Source: an uncultured Bacteroidales bacterium (GTDB lineage: Bacteria; Bacteroidota; Bacteroidia; Bacteroidales; F082). Taken from it: a stretch of DNA of 36,337 nt. The notes below the pieces were generated by a model. That model was not told the origin of the DNA. It ran no database searches and was given only the letters and a program-made list of their open reading frames with translations. Positions 1 to 7,537 of this stretch are shown in pieces. The position numbers and the translations under genes were made by a program. Positions within the stretch are counted from its first letter, which is position 1, and every line of letters starts with the position of its first letter. The stretch is taken from contig CAMVCZ010000033.1 in assembly GCA_947166105.1 (NCBI GenBank), positions 1-36,337 on the forward strand, in the 5' to 3' direction.

Positions 1-49
1 GATGTTTCACATTAATTCAATATATTTGCAGTCTCAATTATTGGGTACA

Positions 50-1252
50 TTATAAGTTTATGGTTCAGGTTAGTCAGACGCGCATTTCTCTCCACTTGCT
101 TTCAATATGACTTTCTCAGTAGTCTGTGGTGTATAAATCAATAAACTGGTCTGAATCACTCGCAGTTGAATATATCCTTGTATGTCAATAAACTGAAAGC
201 TTTGTGTTTGCTGACTCTGATGGTCATCCTATTCACATACTTCCGTTGTCTCCTATCTCTGTATATCAGTTGTTACATTGGAGTCAGTCATTATCTCTGA
301 AAACCAAAGTATCATTGTATCTAATTGTCGGCGATGTAGCCTGCCTTCCATTATTATTAGCATTACACGTTTGTGTGTATATCTTATATGTATGAGCACT
401 CATAATCCAAAAATTATCTCAAACGTTGAATTTGTTGGCAATTCTTCAGCTTCAGTTGACGTTGAGTGTGTAATTGTTTGATATGTTTGTTCAGATGGCG
501 ACATTTGATTTAGTATAACTAGCTGGATAGATTACAGTTTGTGTTGAATTTGAAGTCCATAATCATGATCCTTCTGTCGTTCAAGTACCTCCTTGAAGGT
601 CTTCGAGCGGAATGTTACAATTGATTGTGTTGTCGTTTACTTTCACACAGATTTTGTCTGGATTTCAATTGATTGTGATTGATTGGGTAGTGGTATTTGT
701 TGTTGTTCAACCTGTGAAAGTACATTGAACTCATCCATTTTCGGTAGACATCAATCACAGATCGAAAAAAGTGGCTTTATCACTGTCGAGCATATCCAAG
801 AGTTCTTGCGTGACATATCTACAATATCAACCAAGAGTCACTCATGATACTGTTACTCCGCTTCCTCCCGTGCATTCTCATTCGCAGCTTGGAGCGGACT
901 GGTGACATTCGATGTGTCATTCCAAACATTTTTTCCCTTCTTTTTCGTCATACTCAGTACAAACGTAGGTACATCGTTGTCCATCTTCTCATTCGATATT
1001 GATTGGTGTTCAGTTGAAATCCTTGTCACAGATAAGTGTTTTTCCATCGGTGGAGTAGCAGTACTGACCTGAATTTTGGGATACAGGGTTGATGGTGATG
1101 GTTCTTCCACTCAATGTGGCGATCCTTCAGCTGAGGAGTTGGTCGCCGCTTCGTACTTGGTATTCTGTGGCGATGACGTTTCAGGATGCCCTGGCCGCTG
1201 TGGTTTTGACCGAACACAGCTTCGCCCTCTCAGTCACACAACATAATCTCAT
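50..1252 (-). CDS. Surface-type protein readable only with TGA = glycine (code 25)
   Basis: Under the standard code this stretch has only tiny ORFs. One minus-strand frame, from ATG 1252 to TAA 50-52, runs 400 codons with 26 in-frame TGA and no TAA or TAG; a TAG sits directly upstream of the ATG (1253-1255). With TGA as Gly the protein is coherent: a Cys-rich part (Cys at about residues 65, 75, 94, 98, 109, 116, 123, 127, 144), a Thr/Asn-rich middle, and a C-terminal MGIGGPSESANTKLSVYG (about 339-356) resembling the GIGT.SP..KLDVNG motif of tail-fibre and surface proteins. TGG codes the three likely Trp, and TGA often falls beside Gly or in turns, which argues against Trp. About 20 ordinary GGN codons also occur. 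TGA-to-Gly is known in Absconditabacteria and Gracilibacteria. No signal peptide is visible, so the N-terminus may be cut by a junction. The exact function is unknown. Confidence 0.75.
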
Positions 1253-1305
1253 CTAATAGAAATTCAATATGTTATGAAACACACTGTTTAAGGGCTTTGT
1301 ATTTG

Positions 1306-1314
1306 GCAAAGATA
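1306..1314 (-). promoter_or_regulatory. Bacteroidetes -7 box (TATCTTTGC)
   Basis: A perfect TAnnTTTGC box reading leftwards, just downstream of the HTH gene. Transcription would start near 1299 and enter the TGA-recoded segment 47 bases before its ATG. More likely it belonged to a Bacteroidetes gene that no longer follows, which puts the junction with foreign DNA between about 1184 and 1300. Confidence 0.5.
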
Positions 1315-1376
1315 TGGAGAAGGATCATGTGGCGCGACACAGAGGTGCAAAGCATCGCTGTGCAATCTGCCAAGAA

Positions 1377-1631
1377 TCACTTTGCGTTTTCGAACAAATC
1401 ACGGTCGCCAGCCATGGTATTCCTGAAATCGTCAGAGAGGTCAGCAAAGAAATCGTGGCGTAAAGCGAGAGCGATTTTCTTCAGTACCGAGGTGTCAATC
1501 CACTCACGTCTAAAAATCAGATAGACATTATTACGATGGCAGCACAATTGCTCGGCCAGCCAAACCACACTGCGCCCTTGCCGTTTGAGTTCGGCTTCGA
1601 TGAGGTGTCCGATATGTGGTGCTTCTTGCAT
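1377..1631 (-). CDS. Small helix-turn-helix DNA-binding protein
   Basis: An 84-residue protein with a single HTH of the Xre/phage-repressor type: residues about 18-45 (GRSVVWLAEQLCCHRNNVY) fit helix-turn-helix, where WLAEQL precedes the turn and NNVYLIFRRE is the recognition helix. The acidic and aromatic tail (FFADLSDDF) matches the many short single-HTH proteins found in Bacteroidales, usually of unknown targets. The start is ATG 1631, with AAGGA eight bases upstream as a ribosome site. It is preceded on the same strand by a structured leader with a terminator ending 26 bases before the start codon, which suggests control by attenuation. It may be a regulator for a neighbouring accessory gene. 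It uses standard stops and has Bacteroidetes-like composition, unlike the DNA to its left. Confidence 0.75.
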   Translation of the reverse strand: MQEAPHIGHLIEAELKRQGRSVVWLAEQLCCHRNNVYLIFRREWIDTSVLKKIALALRHDFFADLSDDFRNTMAGDRDLFENAK

Positions 1632-1656
1632 GGCTTTATCCTTGAAATTTGAGAAT

Positions 1657-1703
1657 AAAAAAGCGTGGAATCAATTCCTTGCTTGACTCTCGGGTTTCCA
1701 CGC
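1657..1703 (-). terminator. Rho-independent terminator before the HTH gene
   Basis: On the minus strand GCGTGGAA (1703-1696) pairs perfectly with TTCCACGC (1670-1663) and is followed by six T (1662-1657). The loop is 25 nt and holds one strand of the larger leader stem, so the two folds exclude each other. The HTH start codon lies 26 bases further on. Confidence 0.6.
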
Positions 1704-1810
1704 CCACTCTTCTAACAAGTATTCCACGCCGTAACAAGTACGGCATTTGCAACTTGTCCTTGAAGAGTTGCCCCCGTCAAACGGGGACTTGTGGAAAATT
1801 GAGAGTCAAG
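1657..1810 (-). promoter_or_regulatory. Multi-branched structured RNA leader / possible dispersed element
   Basis: Read on the minus strand, the flanks 1791-1810 and 1682-1701 form a long closing stem (TTGACTCTC and TTTCCAC blocks against their complements, with a short mismatch between). It encloses a hairpin with a 6-bp stem and 3-nt loop (1772-1786) and a second arm (1753-1768 with 1706-1719) capped by a 6-bp hairpin (1728-1744). The block GTGGAAA (1695-1701) can instead join an 8-bp terminator stem with 1663-1670. This is the layout of a three-way-junction aptamer with an expression platform, or of a folded mobile repeat. No known riboswitch class was recognised. Confidence 0.55.
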
Positions 1811-1892
1811 GACAGCAACAAGTGCTATCTGCTAATATGTTTGTATTTGTTTGTCTTTTTCTTCTGTTTTTAAGCTGTTGATTATTATTGTG

Positions 1893-2419
1893 TTAATTAT
1901 CGATATTTTCATTCAAATTTGTATCCAAATACGAACAATATTCGTCCAACGACTTTTGCATCACCTCTTGGGGGATGAGTTTGCGGCGATATTCGGTCAC
2001 CATGGCAATTGCACAATTTCATTCTGTCCATCGTTATTCTCAATTTGTGCAATTGGCAATTGCACAAATTCATCCAATTTCAAATGTTCGCCGAGATGAC
2101 GGAATTCGTCGGTACTATATGTGTCATAGAACTTAACCATATTATAAAGATGACGTTTCCCGAATCCCCGACGTTTCGGATTTTGCCTCTTCAGGTAATC
2201 GGCCAATTCGCTGACAACCTTGCTACCCCAATGTGATGATTTCAACTGGGCGGATATGAATTGCCCCACTTCCCACGCTGTCAGCAACGATTCCATGTTC
2301 ACTGTGGCTATCGCGGTTGTGCGATGCTTGTTGATGATGGAATCCACGTAAGCGAATTGCCTTTCAAAGTCATCGGGATTCGATGGTATGATCCGTACAG
2401 TCTTCTTGTCCATATCCAT
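1893..2419 (-). pseudogene. DUF1016 (YhcG-type) nuclease gene, internally deleted
   Basis: ATG 2419 opens a 140-residue frame that matches the N-terminal DUF1016 domain: a helical region with the signature AWEVGQFISAQ, then SELADYLKRQ and GKRHLYNMVKFYDTY. It stops at 1997 just after VQLPW, the point where family members continue with an SHH-type motif into a PDDEXK nuclease domain. Directly after, one frame over, 2003 to 1893 encodes a typical family C-terminus (MVTEYRRKLIPQEVMQKSLDEY). The catalytic core, roughly 150-200 residues in complete relatives, is therefore missing and the ends are fused out of frame. A 14-bp sequence (TGGCAATTGCACAA) occurs at 2003-2016 and 2054-2067 near the break. 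The full protein is an accessory nuclease often linked to restriction or mobile loci; this copy should be dead. Confidence 0.75.
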
Positions 2420-2529
2420 TTATTTCGCCCTGCGAATATAAGCATTTTTCGGAATAGTGGAATTTATTTTCCAATCCGTCAAACCTGTCCAATTCCTGCA
2501 TCAATGCGGGGCGTTTGGCATATAAAAAC

Positions 2530-3147
2530 TCAAGCAGCTCCTGCTTCAGCCTTCAGTTCCTCATAAAACTTCACTTGCGCCATTTCCATCCACGGCGTAA
2601 CCCAAAGAAGGCCAATGCCGAGGGAGAGGATTCCCAAAAGAATCCAGCCGATGAAACTGAGGTGTAGCATGAAAAGATCCATCTTGTGGCCGTACATCAG
2701 GGCTTCGCTGCGACGGAGGCACTCGCCGGGGCCGAGTTCTGGGTTGTCTTCGGCAATGTAGGGCGCCATGCTGAAGGCGTAGGCCTTGATGATGCCAGGG
2801 ATGATAAGCAGAAGGCACCAAAGCAAGATATAAACCGTGCCTAAAAGCATGATTCCCAACACTCTGCCGTAGTCTTCCTTAAATCCCGCACTAATCATTT
2901 CGTTGACAGTGTTTTCGCGGCCACGGTTGAAACGGAGCATCCCGACCGAGAAGCCGTATTGAAGGTTTTCGGCAATGAGAAGCGCGACGAGGAAACCAAT
3001 GGTGATGAATGACGGTAATTGGGTTTGGCTTCCGCCTTGAGTGACTCCGCTAACCAAGGTCACAATCAGTGCTGCCACAACGGGCTGTGTCCATTTGCCC
3101 CGAAGCATCCCGAGGGCTTCATTTTTGAGTTCAGGTCTTGTTGACAT
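2530..3147 (-). CDS. DUF975 family integral membrane protein
   Basis: A 205-residue membrane protein of the DUF975 family, for which no biochemical role is established. The N-terminus (RPELKNEALGMLRGKW) is the usual amphipathic start, followed by about five hydrophobic segments: near residues 22-40, 48-65, 98-125 (LLGTVYILLWCLLLIIPGIIKAYAFSM, the most conserved part), and 155-185. The motif with YIAEDNPELGPGECLRRSEALMYGHK is the characteristic cytoplasmic loop of the family. A perfect -7 box lies 28 bases upstream of the ATG, divergent from the DUF2079 gene. The gene appears complete and of normal length. It stands as a single transcription unit, followed on the same strand by the decayed DUF1016 gene. 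Confidence 0.85.
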   Translation of the reverse strand: MSTRPELKNEALGMLRGKWTQPVVAALIVTLVSGVTQGGSQTQLPSFITIGFLVALLIAENLQYGFSVGMLRFNRGRENTVNEMISAGFKEDYGRVLGIMLLGTVYILLWCLLLIIPGIIKAYAFSMAPYIAEDNPELGPGECLRRSEALMYGHKMDLFMLHLSFIGWILLGILSLGIGLLWVTPWMEMAQVKFYEELKAEAGAA

Positions 3148-3174
3148 GATGTTAGTTTTTAAGGTTTTACATTT

Positions 3175-3183
3175 GCAAAAATA
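3175..3183 (-). promoter_or_regulatory. -7 box for the DUF975 gene
   Basis: TATTTTTGC on the minus strand, 28 bases before ATG 3147. It forms a divergent pair with the plus-strand box at 3226-3234. Confidence 0.75.
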
Positions 3184-3225
3184 GGAAAAACTTCACTAAT
3201 GCAAGCGAAAATGCGTCTTTTTTTA

Positions 3226-3234
3226 TAGTTTTGC
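3226..3234 (+). promoter_or_regulatory. -7 box for the DUF2079 gene
   Basis: TAGTTTTGC, ending 18 bases before ATG 3252. Because transcription should begin near 3240, the upstream TTG at 3231 cannot be the start codon. Confidence 0.65.
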
Positions 3235-3251
3235 CGTCCGAAAATGACGAA

Positions 3252-4766
3252 ATGAACCGCATCAGGCAGGACAATCGCGACAGAATCATTTTGGCATCGG
3301 TTTTCACCGTTGTCGGTGTGCTGTATGCCCTCATTTCTTTGGTCAACCATTACCTTTTCAAGACTTATGCACTCGACTTGGGGCTTTACACCCATGCGAT
3401 GTACGACTACACCCATTTCCGTGTTGACGATTGCAGCATGTTCAAGGCTGTTCCGCAAAGCATCCTCAGCGACCATTTCGACCTCTATCTCATCATTTTG
3501 TCGCCTTTGATTCATGTCTTCGGCAGTTATACCTTGCTCATCGTGCAGATTGCGGCGGTGCTGTTGGGCGGTTGGGGCGTATTCAAGTTGTTGCGACTTT
3601 ATTCCGACGACTTTTGGCTACCGCTTTTGGCCGCTGTCGCGTTTTGGTTTTCTTTCGGAATCATCCATGCCATAGCCTTCGACTATCATTCCAATGTGCT
3701 GGCTGCCATGATGTTGCCGTGGCTGCTGTATTTCCTCAAAAAGAGGCAATTCGGCCTGTCCTCGCTGATGGTGGTGCTGTTCGTCATCGGGAAGGAAAAC
3801 ATGTCGCTGTGGTTGTTTTTCATCGTCATCGGGCTGATGTGGGACTACCGCAAGGATAAAACAGCCTTGTGGCATTTGGCGGGCTATGCAGTTTTTTCGT
3901 TGGCTTACTTCTTCATTGTCAACATGATAGTGATGCCAAAGTTGGGCGGTTCGGGTGGCGGCTTTGCTCGGTATAGTTATCTCGGAGATAACTATTTAGA
4001 AATTGCCGGAACCTTGCTCACGCATCCGAAATTGACGCTTAATATCTTGTTTACAAGCACTATTGGCATGGAGGAGTTCGTGGGTATGGGTGGCAAGCCA
4101 AATTACACGGTGTTAACCACCATCGCCAATCCTAAGTATGCCGGAATCAAAGAGGAATTTTATTGGTGCGCTTTGGCTACAGGATTGATTTTCACTGTTT
4201 TGAAACCCAATTACCTGTTTATGCTCCTACCGCTCTTTGGACAGAAAATGATAGCCAACCAGCCTAATTTTTGGGGCATTTCCTTCCAATATTCCGTTGA
4301 GTTCATGCCAGTGCTCGTCATTGCGTCGTTTTTGGTCATTTTCAGGCTGAGGAAACAATTTTGGCGGATGATGCTGGCAGTTAGCCTGTTGATTTCCATT
4401 GTTTTGACCACATTTTATACCATCGGTGTGCCCAAATCGAGGGTTTTCGTGGACCAACTTTGCGTTTATCAGGGACGGCATTACAGGCAGAAGGATTTCG
4501 ATGTGCGCTATGCTTACGAACTCATCCGAATGATTCCCGACGAGGCCTCGGTGTGTGCCGCGCCTGTCTTTGTGCCGCACCTCGCCATGCGTGACGAAAT
4601 CAAGGATTTTTCCATCATGCGGAAAGTCGACACCGACTATGTGCTCATCACCGATTTCTATTTCGGCTACGAGCGCGAAGGAGTGTTGGTGCTAAAGAAT
4701 CGTGCTGAATATGAGACTGTTGCCACCGATGGCACTATCTATTTGCTGAGGCGGATTGTGCCTTGA
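3252..4766 (+). CDS. DUF2079 polytopic membrane protein
   Basis: A membrane protein of about 504 residues with some ten hydrophobic segments, matching DUF2079, a family distantly related to GT-C glycosyltransferases. Diagnostic parts are the start of the periplasmic loop after the first helix (YALDLGLYTHAMYDY), then the segment with LSDHFDLYLIILSPL and FDYHSNVLAAMMLPW. In related proteins DLG and DHF motifs line the presumed active site. The C-terminal soluble part (after about residue 415) carries no recognised domain. The start is ATG 3252, since the earlier TTG precedes the transcription start. The gene converges on the GT39-like gene and overlaps its 3' end by 32 bases. The substrate is unknown; a role in envelope sugar transfer is inferred only from family and neighbours. 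Confidence 0.8.
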   Translation: MNRIRQDNRDRIILASVFTVVGVLYALISLVNHYLFKTYALDLGLYTHAMYDYTHFRVDDCSMFKAVPQSILSDHFDLYLIILSPLIHVFGSYTLLIVQIAAVLLGGWGVFKLLRLYSDDFWLPLLAAVAFWFSFGIIHAIAFDYHSNVLAAMMLPWLLYFLKKRQFGLSSLMVVLFVIGKENMSLWLFFIVIGLMWDYRKDKTALWHLAGYAVFSLAYFFIVNMIVMPKLGGSGGGFARYSYLGDNYLEIAGTLLTHPKLTLNILFTSTIGMEEFVGMGGKPNYTVLTTIANPKYAGIKEEFYWCALATGLIFTVLKPNYLFMLLPLFGQKMIANQPNFWGISFQYSVEFMPVLVIASFLVIFRLRKQFWRMMLAVSLLISIVLTTFYTIGVPKSRVFVDQLCVYQGRHYRQKDFDVRYAYELIRMIPDEASVCAAPVFVPHLAMRDEIKDFSIMRKVDTDYVLITDFYFGYEREGVLVLKNRAEYETVATDGTIYLLRRIVP

Positions 4767-6309
4767 AGGTTTGCAAGTCGGGTGGGAGTTCTGTAAGGTT
4801 TTTGCAGGTATAGACAAAGAAATTCTTGGCAGGCTTGCCGCATCGCTCAATCGTAATAGTGCCAGCCAGTTCAATTTCCGAAAAATACCATCGATACATC
4901 TCTTTCGGGTCTTTCAGATAGCGGCTGTCGGTGAGAAACCAATAGTTTTCGCCGAGATGGAATCCTCCACGTTCTTTATTGATCCACAGGTATTTGTGCA
5001 AGAACTCAGGCCAACCCAATCCCATGACTCTCATGCCTAAAGGTCGCGCCACGTAATAGTCGAGATTGGCCAACGGAAACCATTGGTTGGCCACGATGCC
5101 GTCTTCCGCGTTCATCACGCCTTCGGCCATCTTATCCTCGCGGAAAGCCGCAAATTTTTCGCCTAATTGCCGCCAGCCATACATATCGAGGGTGAAATCG
5201 TCGCGCCCAAGCATCTCAGGCTCAGTGTGTTTGTCCAAAGGAATGAAGCCTGTCTTGATTTCGGCAACACCGATGATTAGAGTGAGCAAAAGCACGAGTA
5301 GTGATGCCTTGATGGATTCAGGCAACTTGTCTGGTTCAACCTGCTTATCACACAGATACACAGCGGATAAGAGGATGAGAATAACGAAAGCGGGCGCGTT
5401 CCAATGCGGCAGGGTAGGGCGGGTGAGTGAGAACAGCCAGAACATCAAAATCATGGGGATGGCGGTGCAAAGCAAAAGGCGAGAAACGGGTTTTTGGATG
5501 TTGGTTTTCCCTTTGAAGGCTGCAACAATGGCTACTATGGCCAAAATGAAATTCACCGGATTGTTATAGAGAAACTCACCCAAAATCTCAGTTCCGAAAG
5601 TGCCGAAATTGATTTTTCCGCCGCCCACGCGCCCACCGTGGAAACTTAGGCTGATGAAATTGTTTTGGATGTTCCAATAAAGAATTGGAATACAGCAAAT
5701 TGTTGAAATCAAGAGTGCAAGGTACAAATATGGGTTTTTCAGTTCTTTTCGGTTGAAAATCAGGATATAAAGCCCCATTCCGACCCAAAGGAAAACGCCT
5801 GAATATTTGGAGAGCATGGCCAGACCGGTGAATAATCCAAATAGTATCAAGTATCGGCCCTTCGACAAGCTCAGGGACCGAATGGCCATCCAGACGGCCA
5901 AAAGCCAAAACAGCATCAGTGGCGTGTCGGGCATGATGAAAACGCCTGTGATGACGAAGGCGTAAATGGAGGCGGTGTAAAGCAAGGCAGCGTAAAGCCC
6001 TGTCCGCGCATCCTTGATTTCCATCGCAATCCTATATATTATATAGGTGTTGGTGGTCATTAGCACGACTGAGGCCAATCGGATGAAGAACTCGCTGTCG
6101 AACAATAAGTTAAGGCTGAACAATTGGATGACCCAGCCCACCATAGGCGGGTGGTCGAAGTGGCTCCAATCGGGGTAGAGGGCGTAGGTCCAGTAATAAA
6201 CCTCGTCGTTGCCAAACTCCATCCAAGCGGCCAAAACACCTCTCACGACTGCACTGACGGCCAACAGCCAAACCAGTATCTTGTTGATATTTTGCTCTTT
6301 AATCCTCAC
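4735..6309 (-). CDS. GT39/ArnT-like membrane glycosyltransferase
   Basis: A 524-residue protein of the dolichyl-phosphate-mannose / ArnT-like GT-C group (PMT_2 domain). The early loop FGNDEVYYWTYALYPDWSHFDHPPMVGWV contains the acidic DE pair and the HPP motif that mark the active-site loop of this family. About eleven membrane helices follow, with the conserved LFTGLAMLSKYSG region around 155-170, and a soluble C-terminal domain. The family transfers a sugar from a lipid-phosphate carrier to a lipid or protein on the periplasmic face. It is the last gene of an operon: the upstream PHP-like gene overlaps its start by 11 bases. A small palindromic repeat is inserted in frame at residues about 144-151 (SLSLSKGR). 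The donor and acceptor cannot be told from sequence. Confidence 0.85.
   Translation of the reverse strand: MRIKEQNINKILVWLLAVSAVVRGVLAAWMEFGNDEVYYWTYALYPDWSHFDHPPMVGWVIQLFSLNLLFDSEFFIRLASVVLMTTNTYIIYRIAMEIKDARTGLYAALLYTASIYAFVITGVFIMPDTPLMLFWLLAVWMAIRSLSLSKGRYLILFGLFTGLAMLSKYSGVFLWVGMGLYILIFNRKELKNPYLYLALLISTICCIPILYWNIQNNFISLSFHGGRVGGGKINFGTFGTEILGEFLYNNPVNFILAIVAIVAAFKGKTNIQKPVSRLLLCTAIPMILMFWLFSLTRPTLPHWNAPAFVILILLSAVYLCDKQVEPDKLPESIKASLLVLLLTLIIGVAEIKTGFIPLDKHTEPEMLGRDDFTLDMYGWRQLGEKFAAFREDKMAEGVMNAEDGIVANQWFPLANLDYYVARPLGMRVMGLGWPEFLHKYLWINKERGGFHLGENYWFLTDSRYLKDPKEMYRWYFSEIELAGTITIERCGKPAKNFFVYTCKNLTELPPDLQTFKAQSASANR
5856..5880. repeat. In-frame small palindromic repeat (CCTTCGACAAGCTCAGGG type)
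   Basis: A copy of the widely dispersed CCCTTCGACAAGCTCAGGGACCG repeat core lies inside the GT39-like gene. Its outer CCCT and AGGG pair. It encodes LSLSKGR in a cytoplasmic loop. A diverged copy lies at 9778-9799. Confidence 0.7.
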
Positions 6310-7537
6310 TTGCTTTCTTCTCCTCGGCTTTTTTGAACAGATACCAAATCATGGCCGCGAAAGCCACGAGATACACAAAGCGATACAAATAGGTCTGCGC
6401 CTGATTGACGAAATCCAACCGTTGGTCTATGGGTTGGGGTGTCGTGTGCCTCGTGACGGGATTCAGATAGAAATGTTGCAGTTCGTTGACATTGATTTCC
6501 GCTCTAACATATTGGTCTTCAGGTTGAATGACATACGATGCTGTTGCCACGTTTTCTTCCGTTTTCAGCACCTTGCCGCCCTGCCCGATGAATTTCACTT
6601 CGTGCATGGTGTTGGCGGAAGTGTTAATGAATAAGGTGTCGCCAACCAATTGGGCCTGAGTCAAATAGGGGAGGCTTCGGGCTTGTTCGATCTTCTGCTC
6701 CAAGGTCATCGGGAAGTGGAAAAAGTTGACGAACTCAACGGCGTAGCACAAACCCGCATCCAAAGCCTGATACACATGCTCAGGGTTGAGGTCAGGGGTG
6801 TTAATCATGGTTAGATTGAGGCATACTTCATTGACTTTGTGGATGTTGTGTGTATCGTCGTCGCCGAGGGCATACACTCTGTGGCCGTTGGAGAGCGCCA
6901 TGTCCCAATGCTCCAACGCATTTCCGTAAGGATTCATGATTTCCAAAAGACGATAGTTGCTCAGCCATTTAATGTCGCTCACCTTGTAACCCTTCGTGAA
7001 TGAGGCATGGGCGGGCATGACGAAGCGGCACCGCTTGCCCAATTCATTAATCATGTGCTGTTTCATGTTGAGATTCTGCATGAAAGGGAAGTCGGGCCAA
7101 TACACCTTTTCCGCCCCGATGCAGATTTGGTGCGTTTTGCGTATGAGGCCGTAGCCGTGTTCGTAGGCTGGGATATAGTCCTCTCTCTCAGCACCATGCG
7201 GGTTGATGCCCATATAATCTGAAATCCCGTAATGGTCGTACCCCAAGGCTTGATAAACGCTGTCGATGGCCGTTTCGGTGCTTTTGCGCCCGTTGGTCAG
7301 CCCGAAATACCTGCGTGAGTGGCAATGGAAATGATACTTTTTCCATTGGTCGGGCTTCATGTCCTGATAGGGATTATAAAGGTATTCGCCGCTGAAAGGC
7401 TTCGGCTCCTTGAAACTGTAGGTGGGGACGGAAAGATATACATACAACACCAGCAGCAGCAAGGCAATGCCAAGGCTGGCCATTACTCTGCCGAAATAGA
7501 ACCAGAAGCCGTGTTTGTGTTTTCCTTGGCTCATCAT
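6299..7537 (-). CDS. Membrane-anchored PHP-like metal-dependent hydrolase
   Basis: A 412-residue protein with an N-terminal membrane helix (about 12-34), a periplasmic PHP-like domain, and a second helix near the C-terminus (about 382-398). Histidine clusters of the PHP fold are visible: KKYHFHCHSRRYFG near residue 68, YDHYGISDYMGIN near 100, RFVMPAHASF and ALGDDDTHN further on. These are the usual metal ligands, so a phosphoesterase or related hydrolase is likely, though the substrate is unknown. It is the middle gene of an operon: its ATG overlaps the GT4 stop by four bases, and its stop overlaps the start of the GT39-like gene. Translation coupling and the periplasmic placement suggest that the three products build or trim one glycolipid or glycan, which is inference. 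Confidence 0.7.
   Translation of the reverse strand: MMSQGKHKHGFWFYFGRVMASLGIALLLLVLYVYLSVPTYSFKEPKPFSGEYLYNPYQDMKPDQWKKYHFHCHSRRYFGLTNGRKSTETAIDSVYQALGYDHYGISDYMGINPHGAEREDYIPAYEHGYGLIRKTHQICIGAEKVYWPDFPFMQNLNMKQHMINELGKRCRFVMPAHASFTKGYKVSDIKWLSNYRLLEIMNPYGNALEHWDMALSNGHRVYALGDDDTHNIHKVNEVCLNLTMINTPDLNPEHVYQALDAGLCYAVEFVNFFHFPMTLEQKIEQARSLPYLTQAQLVGDTLFINTSANTMHEVKFIGQGGKVLKTEENVATASYVIQPEDQYVRAEINVNELQHFYLNPVTRHTTPQPIDQRLDFVNQAQTYLYRFVYLVAFAAMIWYLFKKAEEKKASED

Noticed and set aside
204..1217. Short standard-code ORFs in both strands of the left end
   Set aside because: They are overlapping frames of the long TGA-recoded gene, with no motifs.
50..1252. TGA as Trp (code 4, as in some phages) or a plain pseudogene with many stops
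   Set aside because: Twenty-nine Trp in 400 residues is implausible, TGG is used separately, and the stops are all TGA with no TAA or TAG; a decayed gene would have all three.
1683..1809. Integron attC site
   Set aside because: The ends lack the GTTRRRY / RYYYAAC core boxes and there is no integrase or cassette structure.
3231..3251. TTG start for the DUF2079 gene (likewise TTG at 17123, 25597, 25633, 29661, 32219)
   Set aside because: Each is followed shortly by an ATG at the conserved family start, and several precede the predicted transcription start.
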